From: an uncultured Bacteroidota bacterium
GTDB lineage: Bacteria; Bacteroidota; Bacteroidia; Chitinophagales; Chitinophagaceae
NCBI GenBank assembly: GCA_937928385.1
Contig: CALEZD010000121.1
Location: 1-64,000, forward strand
Reading direction: 5' to 3'
DNA length: 64,000 nt
Shown here: positions 35,991 to 44,060 of the stretch, piece by piece
Numbering within the stretch: the first letter of the stretch is position 1
Layout of the letters: the number at the start of each line of letters is the position of its first letter
Translations under genes and position numbers: made by a program
The notes under the pieces: generated by a model
What the model saw: the letters and a program-made list of their open reading frames with translations, nothing else
Databases searched by the model: none
What the model was told of the DNA's origin: nothing

Positions 35991-36018
35991 CATCCACCCA
36001 CCATGGGTGGATGTTTTT
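35991..36018 (+). terminator. Terminator-like hairpin between ahpC and the ahpD-like gene
   Basis: A 10-bp perfect stem (35991-36000 with 36004-36013) has a 3-base loop and a run of five T. It lies between the two genes, 24 bases after the ahpC stop, so it may lower expression of the second gene relative to the first. Confidence 0.75.
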
Positions 36019-36032
36019 ATAAATAAAGGAAT

Positions 36033-36626
36033 ATGGAAACTAAAGAAACGCTGAACGTGGCAGCACTGAGTTTGCTGGCAGAATTGGGGATAGATGATAC
36101 ATATACCTCCCCTGGCTTGCAACGTATGGCAGGTACTGACAGCAAATACCTGCGCGACCTGAAACTGAATGTAGCAGCGGTGTTGAAAAGCAAAAACCTT
36201 AATGCAAAAGAAGCTGTACTGTTAGCTTTGGCTACTGCGGCAAACGAGAAGAATGAAGTATTGATAACCGCATTTGAAAAAATGGCGGCGAAGGAAGGGG
36301 CTACAGCTGAGGAAATATCAGAAACACATGCGTGCGCATCACTGCTCAGCCTCAACAATGTTTTTTACCGTTTCAGGCATTATATGAAAGGGAATGAGTA
36401 TTACAACAATACACCCGCAGGCATACGCATGAGCATTATGATGGCACCTGCCATAGGCAAAGAATTGTTTGAACTGATGAGCCTGGCTGTGTCTGCGCTG
36501 AATGGTTGCGAGCAGTGTGTTACATCGCACGAACATTCGGTAAGGGAACTGGGTACAAGCGAAGCCCGTATATATGACAGCATCAGGCTGGCAGCAGTAA
36601 TTAAAAGCCTGTGCGTAGTGATGTAA
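36033..36626 (+). CDS. AhpD-like alkylhydroperoxidase (carboxymuconolactone decarboxylase family)
   Basis: All-helical thiol reductase of 197 residues, probably recharging the peroxiredoxin encoded just upstream. The CxxC motif is Cys159/Cys162 in NGCEQCVTSHEHS. The catalytic relay known from mycobacterial AhpD (Glu118, Cys130, Cys133, His137) is reproduced with identical spacing as Glu147, Cys159, Cys162 and His166. In Mycobacterium, AhpD takes electrons from lipoyl-bound SucB through Lpd; whether that holds here is inferred. Separated from ahpC by 65 bases containing a hairpin. Confidence 0.88.
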   Translation: METKETLNVAALSLLAELGIDDTYTSPGLQRMAGTDSKYLRDLKLNVAAVLKSKNLNAKEAVLLALATAANEKNEVLITAFEKMAAKEGATAEEISETHACASLLSLNNVFYRFRHYMKGNEYYNNTPAGIRMSIMMAPAIGKELFELMSLAVSALNGCEQCVTSHEHSVRELGTSEARIYDSIRLAAVIKSLCVVM

Positions 36627-36634
36627 GCAGCCTG

Positions 36635-37918
36635 TTAACTTTCCTGCACGATAGGGAAGTACACGGAAAATGTGCTTCCCTTTCCTAATATACTATCTAC
36701 CTTCACCTTGCCGCCATGTGCCTCTACTATGGCTTTCACATAACTTAACCCCAGCCCGAAACCTTTTACATTATGGATATTGCCGGTATGGGCACGGTAG
36801 AATTTTTCAAATACCCTCGACTGTGTTTCTTTATTCATGCCTATGCCGTTATCCTTCACCTGCAGCACAAACATGTCTTTCTCGTTCTTCGTGGTCATTT
36901 CTATCACCAGGTCGCCCTTAGAATATTTAATAGCATTATCCAGCAGGTTGAATACTACATTTGAAAAATGCACATCATCTGCCTCTATTTTGAAGTTTTC
37001 TGCTTCAAGGTTCAGGAATAATTTGCCATCTTTATCTAATATCTGCAGGTTAACATTATCCGCTACTTTGCTGATAATCTCATGGGCGTTCAGGTTTTGT
37101 AGGTTCAGTTTTATGTCCTGTTTTTCTATGCGTGCCGACTGTAGTATTTTTTCTACCTGCTTATTCATCCGCTTGTTTTCATCCTTTATCATTCGGCTAT
37201 AGTATCTTATCTTTTCTGTATCATGTATCACTTTTTCATTAGTGAGTGCATCTATAGCCAGCGATATGGTGGCCAGGGGTGTTTTTAGCTCATGGGTCAT
37301 ATTGTTAATAAAGTCTGATTTAATTTCAGAAAGCTTCTTCTGGTTGAACATTGTGCGGATGGTGAGGTAAAAAGCGGAAATGATGATGATGGTAAACAAA
37401 ATAGACCCGGCTATATACCAGCCTATTTTACTGATGATGAAATTACTCTCTTCTTTTATGTACAGGTGTAATACTTCGTCATAGTGAGCTTTGGGGTCAT
37501 CCAGCGTTAATTCGATTTCTATGGCTTTTTCCTTCATTTCAGGTTTGAAACCCTTAGACCTGACAATATCTGTTTGGAAAATGTTGGTAATAGCATATTC
37601 ATAAGCTTCCCTGATATTATACCGTTTCAGCGCGGTCTCTATCTTGCTTTTTATTTCTTCAGGTGGTATTTGTTCAACGGTAAAACCGAGGAGATAGAAG
37701 TTTTTAGAGTCTTCGTTCAGGAAACCAATATTACCCCTGTTGAAGAGATACACATCGTACAATGATTGTTTTATCTGTGTGCTTGCATGCAATAAATCCT
37801 GCTCCCGCTGTTGTTTGCGCAGCTCTACAGAGTTGTGTATCCACGACATCTGTATGAATATAATACCCAGTACAGACAGCGTAATAAGAATAATAATAAG
37901 AGGAAATACTTTCTTCAT
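36635..37918 (-). CDS. Orphan transmembrane sensor histidine kinase
   Basis: Two-component sensor of 427 residues. A first membrane helix (about 5-24) and second (about 165-187) enclose an extracytoplasmic sensor region of about 140 residues with no recognised domain. HisKA follows (NNMTHELKTPL, His209), then a HATPase domain with N, G1 and G2 boxes (LLDNAIKYS, DNGIGM, GFGLGLSYV). No HAMP domain is evident. No response regulator gene lies nearby. It is divergent from the ABC transporter operon at 38057 and convergent with the ahpD-like gene (8 bases between stops). Confidence 0.9.
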   Translation of the reverse strand: MKKVFPLIIILITLSVLGIIFIQMSWIHNSVELRKQQREQDLLHASTQIKQSLYDVYLFNRGNIGFLNEDSKNFYLLGFTVEQIPPEEIKSKIETALKRYNIREAYEYAITNIFQTDIVRSKGFKPEMKEKAIEIELTLDDPKAHYDEVLHLYIKEESNFIISKIGWYIAGSILFTIIIISAFYLTIRTMFNQKKLSEIKSDFINNMTHELKTPLATISLAIDALTNEKVIHDTEKIRYYSRMIKDENKRMNKQVEKILQSARIEKQDIKLNLQNLNAHEIISKVADNVNLQILDKDGKLFLNLEAENFKIEADDVHFSNVVFNLLDNAIKYSKGDLVIEMTTKNEKDMFVLQVKDNGIGMNKETQSRVFEKFYRAHTGNIHNVKGFGLGLSYVKAIVEAHGGKVKVDSILGKGSTFSVYFPIVQES

Positions 37919-37941
37919 GCAGGGGTAAAATTACGTAAACA

Positions 37942-37964
37942 CATACAGCAACACTTGCTGTATG
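37942..37964. promoter_or_regulatory. Perfect 9-bp inverted repeat between kinase and ABC genes
   Basis: CATACAGCA and TGCTGTATG are separated by 5 bases. The site is 24 bases upstream of the kinase start and 93 bases before the ABC gene. It may be an operator, or a hairpin in the kinase leader. Neither is shown directly. Confidence 0.45.
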
Positions 37965-38056
37965 CAGTGTATAAATATAATTTATTTTATCGTTAACATT
38001 TACAAACTGAATTATAGCTGTGTTCTTGTTACTTTGTAATAATTAATTGTGTACAG

Positions 38057-38995
38057 GTGCCGGAGCATATTGCAGAAGTAAAAGGGCTGACTAAAAAATT
38101 TGATGATTTCATTGCTGTTGACGATTTATCCTTCGCCATAGGCAAAGGACAGGTATATGGTTTCCTGGGGCCAAACGGTGCTGGTAAAAGTACAACCATA
38201 CGCATGTTGACGGGTTTGATACACCCTACGGCAGGAGAAGTGCTGATAGATGGGGAGTCTTTTAGCCGGAATAGGATGCGCGCTTTACAACAAATAGGTG
38301 CCATTGTAGAAAGGCCGGATATGTATAAATACCTGTCTGCGTGGGACAACCTGAGGATATTTGCCAGGCTGAGCCGAAAACACATACCGGCAGACCGACT
38401 GCATGAAGTAATAGAACTGGTGGGCTTGAAAGGCAGGGAAAGCGATAAGGTCAAAGCCTATTCGCAGGGTATGAAGCAGAGGCTGGGCATTGCCATAGCA
38501 TTGGTGCACGACCCCGAACTGCTGATACTGGATGAGCCTACGAATGGCCTGGACCCGCAGGGAATAGCAGAAATGAGGGAATTGATAAAAACATTGGGTA
38601 CCCAGATGGGAAAAACCATACTGATATCATCGCACCTGTTATACGAAATTGAACAGGTAGCGACCCACATGCTCATCATACACAAAGGTAAAAAGGTGGT
38701 GGAGGGCAAAGTAAGCGACTTGCTGAACCCTAACGAGACTATATTTGAAGTGCGTATTCTGCCCGACGATAGCATCATGAGTAAGCTACAGGAGAAGGGA
38801 TGGGGGCAGTATGTGGCCGAGGGTGGCAACTCATCCACTTTATTGTTCAGGATGCACCCGCGCAAGATGCCGGGGCTGAACAAATACCTGGTTGAAGAAA
38901 AAGTGCATGTGCTGGAAATCAGGTCAAAACACTCGCTCGAGGAATATTTTTTATCACTGACAAACGAAAACAATGCTGGGGCTGGAGCTGTATAA
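38057..38995 (+). CDS. ABC transporter ATP-binding protein
   Basis: ATPase subunit of 312 residues for an ABC-2 type exporter. All motifs are normal: Walker A GPNGAGKST (about 37-45), signature YSQGMKQR in place of LSGGQ as usual in this branch, Walker B LLILDEPTNGLD and an SSHLLYE switch. The likely start is the GTG at 38057; there is no in-frame ATG nearby upstream. The last 23 bases overlap the permease gene, so the two are translationally coupled. The substrate (drug, lipid or lipoprotein) is unknown. GldA is a relative by fold, but no gldF or gldG is present. Confidence 0.9.
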   Translation: MPEHIAEVKGLTKKFDDFIAVDDLSFAIGKGQVYGFLGPNGAGKSTTIRMLTGLIHPTAGEVLIDGESFSRNRMRALQQIGAIVERPDMYKYLSAWDNLRIFARLSRKHIPADRLHEVIELVGLKGRESDKVKAYSQGMKQRLGIAIALVHDPELLILDEPTNGLDPQGIAEMRELIKTLGTQMGKTILISSHLLYEIEQVATHMLIIHKGKKVVEGKVSDLLNPNETIFEVRILPDDSIMSKLQEKGWGQYVAEGGNSSTLLFRMHPRKMPGLNKYLVEEKVHVLEIRSKHSLEEYFLSLTNENNAGAGAV

Positions 38996-39803
38996 AATAT
39001 TCCGCAGGCCGCGTACCTACATCAGTTTCCTGATTATGACGGCGGTTACCTTCCTGATACAACTGGCCATGTATGTAGATGGCAAGAGTTTCGTGTCTTT
39101 TGCCATGGCGGGGGTGGGCGAGCAGTTTGATATAGGCGGCAACATACTGAATGGCTACCTGGTAACATATATAGTATTACAGTCGTTGCTGATACATATA
39201 CCATTGCTGGTGGCCCTGGTAGCTGGAGATGCACTGGCCGGTGAAGCCAATATGGGTACGATGAGGCTGTTGCTTACCAAACCAGTATCACGCACTAAGG
39301 TTGTCCTGGTTAAGTTTATTGCCGGTATTATTTATGCATTATTGCTGCTGGTATGGCTGGCTATTGTAGGTTTGGGCCTGTCTATATTACTCTTCGGTAC
39401 CGGCGATATGATTAACCTGAAAAGCGATGCCTTTGTCATGTTGCTGGAACATGATATTATATGGAGGTATATGCTGGCTTTTGCCTTTGCAGCCCTGGCC
39501 ATGACCACTGTAGCTGCATTGGCTGTATTCCTGTCGGTGTTTGGAGATAACTCTATCGGCCCGATAATAGGTACTATGGGTATCATAGTTGTGCTCACCA
39601 TTTTCTCCAACCTGGAAGTGCCTTTGTTCAATACGATTAAACCCTGGTTGTTCACCACGCACATGATAGCCTGGAAGGGCTTTTTTGACGCACCTGTGCC
39701 TTACGATGCCATCTGGCAGTCGGTGGCGGTGCTGTTGTTATACATCGTATTATTCATTACCGCAACTATAATAGTATTTAATAAAAAAGATATTCAGTCA
39801 TGA
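38973..39803 (+). CDS. ABC-2 type permease
   Basis: Membrane subunit of 276 residues with about six helices and the ABC-2 motif region (VALVAGDALAGEANMGTMRLLLTKPVSRTK, split here across helix 2-3). It partners the ATPase encoded immediately upstream, overlapping it by 23 bases, and overlaps the next gene by 4 bases (ATGA). Substrate unknown. Confidence 0.88.
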   Translation: MLGLELYKIFRRPRTYISFLIMTAVTFLIQLAMYVDGKSFVSFAMAGVGEQFDIGGNILNGYLVTYIVLQSLLIHIPLLVALVAGDALAGEANMGTMRLLLTKPVSRTKVVLVKFIAGIIYALLLLVWLAIVGLGLSILLFGTGDMINLKSDAFVMLLEHDIIWRYMLAFAFAALAMTTVAALAVFLSVFGDNSIGPIIGTMGIIVVLTIFSNLEVPLFNTIKPWLFTTHMIAWKGFFDAPVPYDAIWQSVAVLLLYIVLFITATIIVFNKKDIQS

Positions 39804-40522
39804 GAAGTGTGATGAGGGTAGGGGTTTTGTGGGTAATGCTGTCTTGTATCAGCATACAGTCTTACGCACAGGCAGATAGTGCAGCCGTATTGTTTGAGAA
39901 CCTGCGGTCGAGGTTGGATGTCATTAAGGATTATGTAGCCGATGTGCGCATTAAAATTGACATTTCATTTATGAAAGTGCCGCCGTTGGATGGCAAACTG
40001 TACTTTAAGGCGCCTGATAAGATGAAACTGGAACGAAAAGGCGGTGTATCCATACTGCCCAAAAACAATGTCAGCCTCACGCTCAATAGTATGTTTCCTA
40101 CGGGTGGTGTCACCGTGATAGATGCCGGAAGGGATATAATCAACGGCAAAACGGTAAAAGTGATAAAAGTGATACCGCTGGAAGATGCCGGGCAGATAAT
40201 ACTGACCAAGATATGGGTAGACGAGGCAAGAAACCTGGCATTGCGTACAGAAACTACTACCCGAGATAATGGTACAGTGAAGATGGACCTGGCATTCGGC
40301 AACCATCTTAAGCTGGGCCTGCCGGATAAGGTAATAGTGTACCTGGATGTAAAAGAGTATAAGCTGCCCAAAGGTGTGACTATGGACTATGATGCCAGCC
40401 AGCAGGTAAAACCTGCCGTAAAAGGAGATAAAAAACGCCAAAAGGGTAAAATCGAAATTAACTACCTGAAGTATGAAGTGAATAAGGGGCTCTCAGATAA
40501 AATTTTCATGGAAACTAACTGA
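39800..40522 (+). CDS. LolA/LolB-like periplasmic protein
   Basis: Secreted protein of 240 residues with a signal peptide ending QSYAQ. The LDVIKDYVADVRIKID, LDGKLYFKAPDKMKLER and LPDKVIVYLDVKEY segments fit the half-barrel fold of LolA-like lipoprotein carriers or outer-membrane lipoprotein-sorting proteins. A basic C-terminal stretch (KGDKKRQKGK) precedes the last strand. Its start overlaps the permease stop by 4 bases, so it belongs to the same operon. This suggests an ABC-plus-carrier system handling a lipophilic envelope component, but the cargo is not shown. Confidence 0.72.
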   Translation: MRSVMRVGVLWVMLSCISIQSYAQADSAAVLFENLRSRLDVIKDYVADVRIKIDISFMKVPPLDGKLYFKAPDKMKLERKGGVSILPKNNVSLTLNSMFPTGGVTVIDAGRDIINGKTVKVIKVIPLEDAGQIILTKIWVDEARNLALRTETTTRDNGTVKMDLAFGNHLKLGLPDKVIVYLDVKEYKLPKGVTMDYDASQQVKPAVKGDKKRQKGKIEINYLKYEVNKGLSDKIFMETN

Positions 40523-40540
40523 TTTTTTATCCCTAAAACT

Positions 40541-40570
40541 TTTGTAACAACAGGATATTCATTAGTTTTA
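40541..40570 (+). promoter_or_regulatory. Probable promoter of the 40592 lipoprotein gene
   Basis: TTTG (40541-40544), 18 bases, then TAGTTTTA (40563-40570), one mismatch from TAnnTTTG. The start codon follows 21 bases later. Confidence 0.45.
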
Positions 40571-40591
40571 AGGGTTAATTATAACTAAACT

Positions 40592-41122
40592 ATGAGATAT
40601 AGCTTACTGGTATTATCTGTTTTGATGGTTGTGTCATGTACCAAGAAAGGGGAAGAAACCAAGTCCAGGCAGGAAATATTGAGAGAATCAAGATGGAGCC
40701 TGGATACAGGCACCAGGCACGATATATGGAAAAAAGATGGTGTTACAGTACTGGTAGATGTCAATCAGCAAACACCTATTACCAAGCCGGAATGTGCCCT
40801 GGATGACAGGCTCGTGTTCCGCGAAGGATATGATGGCGCGCATATACCAGGAGATTGGACCTGCTCTATCAATGAAACTGCAGAAATGCAATTCAAGTGG
40901 GGACTGATAGATAACGATTCCAGGATATACATTTACGATGCAAACGAATTTTTCAGGCAAGACGTAAACGCCGATATCCTTGAGTTTTACAATGATAAGT
41001 TCACCATCAGGTATTATGAGTTGAAAGACAAGCTGGTGGATGATGGTATGGGTACTAAGACATGGGTGAGGGATTCTACCATTTATACGATGACGTTTAT
41101 GGCTGAAGGGGCCGGTGGTTAA
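40592..41122 (+). CDS. Uncharacterised lipoprotein
   Basis: Protein of 176 residues with a clear lipoprotein signal (lipobox VVSC, Cys16) followed by a charged linker and a domain with WSLDTGTRHDIWKKDG, WTCSINE and W-rich strands. The pattern resembles lipocalin-like/DUF-type lipoproteins of Bacteroidota, but I cannot name a family. Own promoter and strong terminator (41148-41176) indicate a single-gene transcript. Confidence 0.72.
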   Translation: MRYSLLVLSVLMVVSCTKKGEETKSRQEILRESRWSLDTGTRHDIWKKDGVTVLVDVNQQTPITKPECALDDRLVFREGYDGAHIPGDWTCSINETAEMQFKWGLIDNDSRIYIYDANEFFRQDVNADILEFYNDKFTIRYYELKDKLVDDGMGTKTWVRDSTIYTMTFMAEGAGG

Positions 41123-41147
41123 AACTATTTAGTGCAAAAAACTTGAT

Positions 41148-41176
41148 AACCGTCCCGCCGATGCGGGATGGTTTTT
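41148..41176 (+). terminator. Terminator between the lipoprotein gene and thrS
   Basis: An 11-bp stem (41148-41158 with 41163-41173, including one G-T pair) has a 4-base loop, followed by a T-run. Confidence 0.87.
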
Positions 41177-41206
41177 TTATTTTATGTATTACAAGCGTGC
41201 AATTTG

Positions 41207-41214
41207 TAGATTTG
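41207..41214 (+). promoter_or_regulatory. -7 box for thrS
   Basis: TAGATTTG matches the consensus, 33 bases before the ATG. The -33 region is poor. No T-box or tRNA-like operator structure was recognised in the short leader. Confidence 0.48.
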
Positions 41215-41246
41215 CACCCTGATTTAAAGATGAAGACTAGATTTTT

Positions 41247-43205
41247 ATGATCAATATTACATTACCCGATGGCTCTGTACGGCAATATGAGGCCGGTGCA
41301 ACGGCTATGGACATAGCCATGTCCATTAGCGAAGGGCTGGCAAGAAAGGTACTGGCGGCTGAGATAGATGGTGAAGTGTGGGATGCTACCCGCCCTATTA
41401 ATAAAGACGTAAGCCTGAAACTGCTGACATGGGGCGAGAAAGGCGCTATCTCTACGTTCTGGCACTCATCGGCCCACCTGATGGCAGAGGCGTTGGAAGA
41501 GCTGTATCCCGGCGTGAGGCTGGGTATAGGCCCTCCCATCGACAGTGGGTTTTATTATGATATAGACCTGGGCGACAGGGTGATAAAAGAGGAAGACCTG
41601 GCTGCCATAGAGGCCAAAATGAAGGAACTGGCCAAGAGCAAAAGCGCCTATACACGCAAAGAGGTATCTAAGGCCGATGCTATTGCCTACTTTACAGAAA
41701 AAGATGACCCTTATAAGCTGGAGCTGATAGATGGCCTGGAAGACGGGCAAATCACTTTTTATACCCAGGGCAACTTTACTGACTTATGCCGTGGGCCGCA
41801 TATTCCGCATACAGGGCATATCAAGGCCATCAAGCTGAACAGCATAGCAGGGGCTTACTGGCGCGGCAATGAAAAGAATAAGATGCTTACCCGTATATAC
41901 GGGGTTTCCTTCCCATCGCAAAAGGAGTTGGATGAACACCTGGCGCTGCTGGAAGAAGCAAAAAAACGCGACCATCGCAAGCTGGGTAAGGAACTTGAAT
42001 TATTCGCCTTTTCTGAAAAAGTAGGCAGCGGATTACCACTATGGCTGCCCAAAGGTGCCATGCTACGCGAGCGCCTGCAACAATTTTTGCAGAAAGCGCA
42101 GATGGACAGCGGTTACCTGCCGGTGGTAACTCCCCATATAGGCAGCAAACAGCTATATGTAACTTCCGGCCATTGGGAAAAGTATGGCAAAGACAGTTTC
42201 CGCCCCATAACTACCCCGCAGGAAGGTGAAGAATTCATGCTGAAACCCATGAACTGCCCGCACCACTGCGAAATATATAAAACATCGCCGCGCTCATACA
42301 AAGACCTGCCTTTGCGCCTGGCCGAGTTTGGCACTGTGTACCGTTACGAGCAGTCGGGCGAGTTGCATGGCCTTACCCGTGTGCGTGGCTTTACCCAGGA
42401 CGACGCCCACCTCTTCTGCCGTTCTGAGCAGGTAAAAGAGGAATTCAAAAAAGTGATAGACCTGGTACTGTATGTATTGGACTCTCTTGATTTTAAGAAC
42501 TTCACCGCACAGATTTCCCTGCGCGATAAAGAAGACCGCAGCAAATACATAGGCGACGAGGCAAACTGGGTAATTGCCGAGCAGGCTATTATTGAAGCTG
42601 CCACAGAAAAAGGGTTGAACACAGTAATAGAGTATGGCGAAGCCGCCTTCTACGGCCCTAAGCTGGACTTTATGGTGAAAGACGCAATAGGCCGCAACTG
42701 GCAGTTGGGTACGATACAGGTAGATTATAACCTGCCTGAACGATTTGAGCTGGAATATGTTGATAGTGATAATACCCGCAAGCGCCCGGTAATGATTCAC
42801 CGTGCGCCCTTTGGTTCGCTGGAGCGTTTTATAGCCGTATTGCTGGAGCATTGCGGTGGTGACCTGCCCCTGTGGCTGATGCCGGTACAGGTGAAAGTGT
42901 TGTCTATCAGCGATAAATACGAAGCCTATACCAATAAAGTATACCAGGCATTGAAGGATGCAGGAATAAGGGCTGAACTGGATGACCGCAGCGAAAAAAT
43001 AGGTCGGAAAATAAGGGATACTGAAATGATGAAAGTGCCGTATATGTTGATAATCGGCGAGAAAGAAATGAATGAAGAACAGGTATCTGTACGTAAGCAC
43101 AAAGAGGGGGATAAAGGTTCTGTACCATTGCAGGAGTTTATTGACGATATCCTGAACACGGTTAATATCCAGACGACAGGGAAAAAGCCAGTTGTAACAA
43201 CTTAA
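41247..43205 (+). CDS. thrS: Threonyl-tRNA synthetase
   Basis: Class II aminoacyl-tRNA synthetase of 652 residues that charges tRNA-Thr. An N-terminal TGS domain (1-62) is followed by the editing domain (about 65-225), the catalytic core with MNCPHHC (zinc ligand Cys337), motif 2 (FGTVYRYEQSGELHGLTRVRGFTQDDAH) read in two parts, motif 3 (HRAPFGSLERF), and an anticodon-binding domain. Length is typical. It is followed by infC 71 bases later, the common thrS-infC order, but infC also has its own promoter. Confidence 0.97.
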   Translation: MINITLPDGSVRQYEAGATAMDIAMSISEGLARKVLAAEIDGEVWDATRPINKDVSLKLLTWGEKGAISTFWHSSAHLMAEALEELYPGVRLGIGPPIDSGFYYDIDLGDRVIKEEDLAAIEAKMKELAKSKSAYTRKEVSKADAIAYFTEKDDPYKLELIDGLEDGQITFYTQGNFTDLCRGPHIPHTGHIKAIKLNSIAGAYWRGNEKNKMLTRIYGVSFPSQKELDEHLALLEEAKKRDHRKLGKELELFAFSEKVGSGLPLWLPKGAMLRERLQQFLQKAQMDSGYLPVVTPHIGSKQLYVTSGHWEKYGKDSFRPITTPQEGEEFMLKPMNCPHHCEIYKTSPRSYKDLPLRLAEFGTVYRYEQSGELHGLTRVRGFTQDDAHLFCRSEQVKEEFKKVIDLVLYVLDSLDFKNFTAQISLRDKEDRSKYIGDEANWVIAEQAIIEAATEKGLNTVIEYGEAAFYGPKLDFMVKDAIGRNWQLGTIQVDYNLPERFELEYVDSDNTRKRPVMIHRAPFGSLERFIAVLLEHCGGDLPLWLMPVQVKVLSISDKYEAYTNKVYQALKDAGIRAELDDRSEKIGRKIRDTEMMKVPYMLIIGEKEMNEEQVSVRKHKEGDKGSVPLQEFIDDILNTVNIQTTGKKPVVTT

Positions 43206-43225
43206 TTATTAGGTCAGTTAAAATA

Positions 43226-43255
43226 TTGATTGAATTAAACAAATAGCTATTTTTG
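43226..43255 (+). promoter_or_regulatory. Promoter of infC
   Basis: TTG at 43226-43228, exactly 19 bases, then TATTTTTG at 43248-43255, a full consensus match. The transcript start would be about 15 bases before the infC ATG, so infC is not dependent on thrS transcription. Confidence 0.7.
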
Positions 43256-43276
43256 CTGGAATTTTAAAAATCTTTA

Positions 43277-43825
43277 ATGCAGAGAAGAACAAGGCAACCT
43301 TTCCTGAGGCACAAACCTCAAAACGAACATCGGACAAACAGAGAAATCACCGCGCGCGAAGTGCGCGTAGTAGGAGAGAATGTAGAATCAGCTGTTTACC
43401 CCTTAGAAGAAGCGCTGAAAATGGCCCAGGACCTGGAAGTAGACCTGGTGGAAATTTCACCTACAGCCACTCCGCCTGTGTGCCGGCTCATTGATTATAA
43501 GAAGTTTCTGTACGAAAAGAAGAAGAAAGAGAAGGAGCAAAAGGCAAAATCGAAGCAGTCTGAAGTAAAGGAAATACGTTTTACCCCCAATACCGACGAC
43601 CATGACTTTGATTTCAAGGCCAAACACGCATATAACTTTCTACAGGACGGTAATAAGGTAAAATGTTATGTACAGTTCAAGGGACGTGCTATCATGTTCA
43701 AAGACAGGGGAGAACTGCTGCTCCTGAAATTTGCTGAAAGGCTGGCTGAGGTGGGTTCCCTGGAGTCGATGCCCAAGATGGAAGGGCGTCGTATGATAGC
43801 TATATTTACACCTAAGAAAAAATGA
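43277..43825 (+). CDS. infC: Translation initiation factor IF-3
   Basis: IF-3 of 182 residues, which binds the 30S subunit and proofreads initiation. The N-terminal domain (about 20-90, NREITAREVRVVGEN, and LVEISPTATPPVCRLIDYKK), a lysine-rich linker helix (about 85-105) and the C-terminal domain (KEIRFTPNTDDHDFDFK, FKGRAIMFKDRGELLL) are all present. The start is ATG, not the AUU used for autoregulation in Escherichia coli. No rpmI (L35) or rplT (L20) follows within the window, which departs from the usual infC-rpmI-rplT order. Confidence 0.96.
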   Translation: MQRRTRQPFLRHKPQNEHRTNREITAREVRVVGENVESAVYPLEEALKMAQDLEVDLVEISPTATPPVCRLIDYKKFLYEKKKKEKEQKAKSKQSEVKEIRFTPNTDDHDFDFKAKHAYNFLQDGNKVKCYVQFKGRAIMFKDRGELLLLKFAERLAEVGSLESMPKMEGRRMIAIFTPKKK

Positions 43826-43891
43826 GTTTAGAGTATATACAAAAAGTTTATACCCATATTCGACAAAAAAAATAAAAAAAACTTAACCCCA

Positions 43892-43923
43892 TTTGCAAAA
43901 AATGAAATTGGTACTTACCTTTG
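43892..43923 (+). promoter_or_regulatory. Strong Bacteroidota promoter of a candidate small RNA
   Basis: TTTG (43892-43895), 20 bases, then TACCTTTG (43916-43923), a near-ideal promoter. There is no start codon suited to a long reading frame right after it; hairpins follow instead. Confidence 0.68.
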
Positions 43924-43929
43924 CATTAC

Positions 43930-44036
43930 CAATTCAGACAATCCGGGTTGAAACTCAACCTTCGATATAAGAAGTTTTCATGGTGATAGGGTTTATAGGG
44001 GCTGGCCTGTTCTCGGGCCGGCTTTTTTATTTTTTG
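43930..44036 (+). ncRNA. Candidate small RNA or leader attenuator
   Basis: Between infC and the 44061 gene, a consensus promoter is followed by a small hairpin (43946-43960, 6-bp stem, AAC loop) and then a strong terminator (44000-44036). A transcript would be about 100 nt and would end before the next gene. It could be an independent small RNA or an attenuating leader of the 44061 gene. No known RNA family is asserted. The transcript start is estimated from the promoter. Confidence 0.5.
44000..44036 (+). terminator. Intrinsic terminator ending the candidate small RNA
   Basis: An 8-bp GC-rich stem (44000-44007 with 44016-44023; one U-G pair inside, one at the base), an 8-base loop, and two T-runs. 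Confidence 0.82.
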
Positions 44037-44060
44037 CCTATCTTCGGTTTTCAATAGCAC

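Noticed and set aside
38057..39803. GldA/GldF gliding transporter
   Set aside because: Fold class is similar, but there is no GldG partner and a LolA-like gene follows, so the specific name is not supported.
42294..43100. 268-residue minus-strand open frame opposite thrS
   Set aside because: Entirely antisense to a well-conserved synthetase.
43826..44060. Possible rpmI gene after infC
   Set aside because: No L35-like frame is readable, and a promoter, hairpin and terminator occupy the space.
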